Of a stretch of 6,878 bases of DNA, positions 6,146 through 6,878 are shown piece by piece (position 1 is the first letter of the stretch; the number at the start of each line of letters is the position of its first letter). The stretch covers positions 1 through 6,878 of the forward strand of contig DATEZO010000272.1 in NCBI GenBank assembly GCA_035255485.1. Reading direction: 5' to 3'. Source of the stretch: DATEZO01 sp035255485 (lineage in GTDB: Bacteria > Pseudomonadota > Gammaproteobacteria > Burkholderiales > Burkholderiaceae_D). The notes below the pieces were generated by a model. That model was not told the DNA's origin. It was given only the letters and a program-made list of their open reading frames with translations, and ran no database searches. The position numbers were made by a program, and so were the translations under genes.

Positions 6146-6159
6146 ATGATTACTATCAG
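6146..6159. promoter_or_regulatory. FNR/FixK-box-like dyad
   Basis: The bases TGAT-TACT-ATCA at 6147-6158 form a perfect dyad matching the inner eight positions of the FNR consensus TTGAT-N4-ATCAA; only the outermost bases differ (A for T, G for A). It is upstream of a regulator whose recognition helix carries the FNR E-x2-S-R residues, suggesting autoregulation or control by a paralogue. Confidence 0.5.
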
Positions 6160-6175
6160 TAGCCACTGAATCGGT

Positions 6176-6215
6176 TTGTAGGAACAAGCAACGATGTATA
6201 GGATTATTCCTACAA
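6176..6215. repeat. 9-bp inverted repeat with 22-base spacer
   Basis: TTGTAGGAA at 6176-6184 is exactly repeated in inverse as TTCCTACAA at 6207-6215. The right arm also forms a tighter dyad, TAGGA-TTAT-TCCTA, at 6199-6212. Arm centres are 31 bases apart, close to three helical turns, so a dimer pair bound on one DNA face is conceivable. The regulator is unknown; the neighbouring response regulator is one candidate. Confidence 0.5.
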
Positions 6216-6317
6216 GCGTGTATGCGAGTGAGGGAAAACAGGAATAACGGCAGGAAACAGGATGCCTTGCGGCACTGCCTTGAGCGGTGAATATCGTTTA
6301 GGGCTGCAGGCGGATGT

Positions 6318-6878
6318 TCAGGTTTTTACGGGAAAAAGCAGGCGGTGTGCGACGGCATACTGCACCATTTCGGAAAAAGAATGCATGTTCATCTTGTGCA
6401 TGATGCGCGTCTTGTGGGTGCTGACGGTTTTGGAGCTCAAGTGCAAAAGATCCGCGATTTCCGTGATGGATTTTCCGCTGACAAGAAGGTTGAATACTTC
6501 GAATTCACGATTGGAAAGTTCCTTGTGCGGCAGTTGTTCGCTTGACGACATCGCATCCATTGCAAGCTGTTCCGCCACTTCGGAGCTGATGTAGGGCCGG
6601 CCGGATGCGACCTTGCGGATGGCGCTGAGCAACTGCGTGCCCGCACTTTCCTTGGTCAGGTAACCGCGTGCGCCGGCGCGTATGGCTCGCACCGCATATT
6701 GCTCTTCTTCGTGCATGGTGAGAATCAGAATAGGGAGCTTCGGAACTTCATCCTTGATCTGACGAATCAACTCGACACCGCTGCGGCCAGGCATCGACAA
6801 ATCAAGCATCAGAAGATCAAATCCTCCCTTGCGAACATGCGCCAGCGCTTCAAAGCCGTCGACTGCCTCCCCCACGAC
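6318..6878 (-). CDS. NarL/FixJ-type response regulator, partial (N-terminus beyond window)
   Basis: The visible 186 residues are the greater part of a two-component response regulator with a receiver domain and a C-terminal LuxR-type helix-turn-helix. Counting from the GTG at 6875, the phospho-acceptor is D25 in LLMLDLSMPG, with the switch threonine T53 and the conserved K75 of YLTKESAG. The output domain begins near L120 (LSNREFEVFNLLVSGKS) with the recognition helix around SSKTVSTHKTRI. Compared with typical members of about 210-215 residues, roughly 30 N-terminal residues, including the acidic pair that binds magnesium, are missing at the window edge; the apparent GTG start is internal. 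The partner histidine kinase is not in view and may lie upstream. It is encoded on the same strand as the FNR-like regulator, about 400 bases ahead of it, an arrangement reminiscent of FixJ controlling FixK. Specific targets cannot be named. Confidence 0.92.
   Translation of the reverse strand, partial: VVGEAVDGFEALAHVRKGGFDLLMLDLSMPGRSGVELIRQIKDEVPKLPILILTMHEEEQYAVRAIRAGARGYLTKESAGTQLLSAIRKVASGRPYISSEVAEQLAMDAMSSSEQLPHKELSNREFEVFNLLVSGKSITEIADLLHLSSKTVSTHKTRIMHKMNMHSFSEMVQYAVAHRLLFPVKT

Larger units (their letters stand above)
5920..6317 (-). other. Repeat-rich non-coding region upstream of the FNR-like gene
   Basis: No gene is supported in these 398 bases between two minus-strand genes. 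They hold the 3' flank of the response regulator gene and the promoter region of the FNR-like gene. Visible elements are an FNR-box-like dyad (6146-6159), a 9-bp inverted repeat with 22-base spacing (6176-6215), two copies of ATGTCTAGC (6072-6080, 6130-6138), three copies of AGGAATAA (6061-6068, 6204-6211 reversed, 6240-6247), and a leader hairpin (5962-5980). Such density suggests several bound regulators. Confidence 0.6.

Noticed and set aside
6262..6594. Plus-strand frame of 110 codons opposite the response regulator
   Set aside because: It mostly overlaps the conserved LuxR output domain in antisense and has no recognisable product.

Overview
This window looks like a chromosomal segment from a betaproteobacterium, most likely of the order Burkholderiales and plausibly an Oxalobacteraceae-type organism. 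The evidence is a PhaB-type acetoacetyl-CoA reductase beside a phasin_2-type phasin, a moderately high GC content and the overall protein style. The genus call is inference from protein resemblance, because no search could be run. Five protein-coding genes are supported. I found no tRNA, rRNA, CRISPR array, insertion sequence or other mobile element.

Layout. (1) 1-119: a leader with a perfect 13-bp inverted repeat. (2) 120-2774 (+): an exported M1-family zinc aminopeptidase with a complete active site, followed by a GC-rich hairpin. (3) 2775-3149: a leader holding small inverted repeats upstream of phaB. (4) 3150-3896 (+): PhaB, the 3-oxoacyl-CoA reductase of polyhydroxybutyrate (PHB) synthesis. 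(5) 3897-4143: a spacer with a 15-bp palindrome. (6) 4144-4863 (+): a phasin, the PHB granule coat protein, with an unusual basic tail. (7) 4864-5040: a convergent spacer with a strong bidirectional terminator and two further hairpins. (8) 5041-5919 (-): an FNR/FixK-like regulator of the Crp/Fnr family. (9) 5920-6317: about 400 non-coding bases dense in repeats, including an FNR-box-like site. (10) 6318-6878 (-): a NarL/FixJ-type response regulator, cut by the window edge at its N-terminus.

How the genes may work together. phaB and the phasin form a small PHB module lacking phaC and phaA, which must lie elsewhere. The two minus-strand genes face it: an FNR-fold regulator that keeps the FNR DNA-reading residues but lacks the N-terminal Fe-S cysteine pattern, and a two-component response regulator that lies upstream of it. 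A response regulator feeding an Fe-S-free FNR-type protein recalls the FixJ-FixK arrangement. A plausible but unproven reading is control of PHB metabolism by oxygen or redox state. Nothing here amounts to a clearly undescribed system. The most promising material is the regulatory DNA at 6061-6247, the altered cofactor loop of PhaB, and the basic tail of the phasin.
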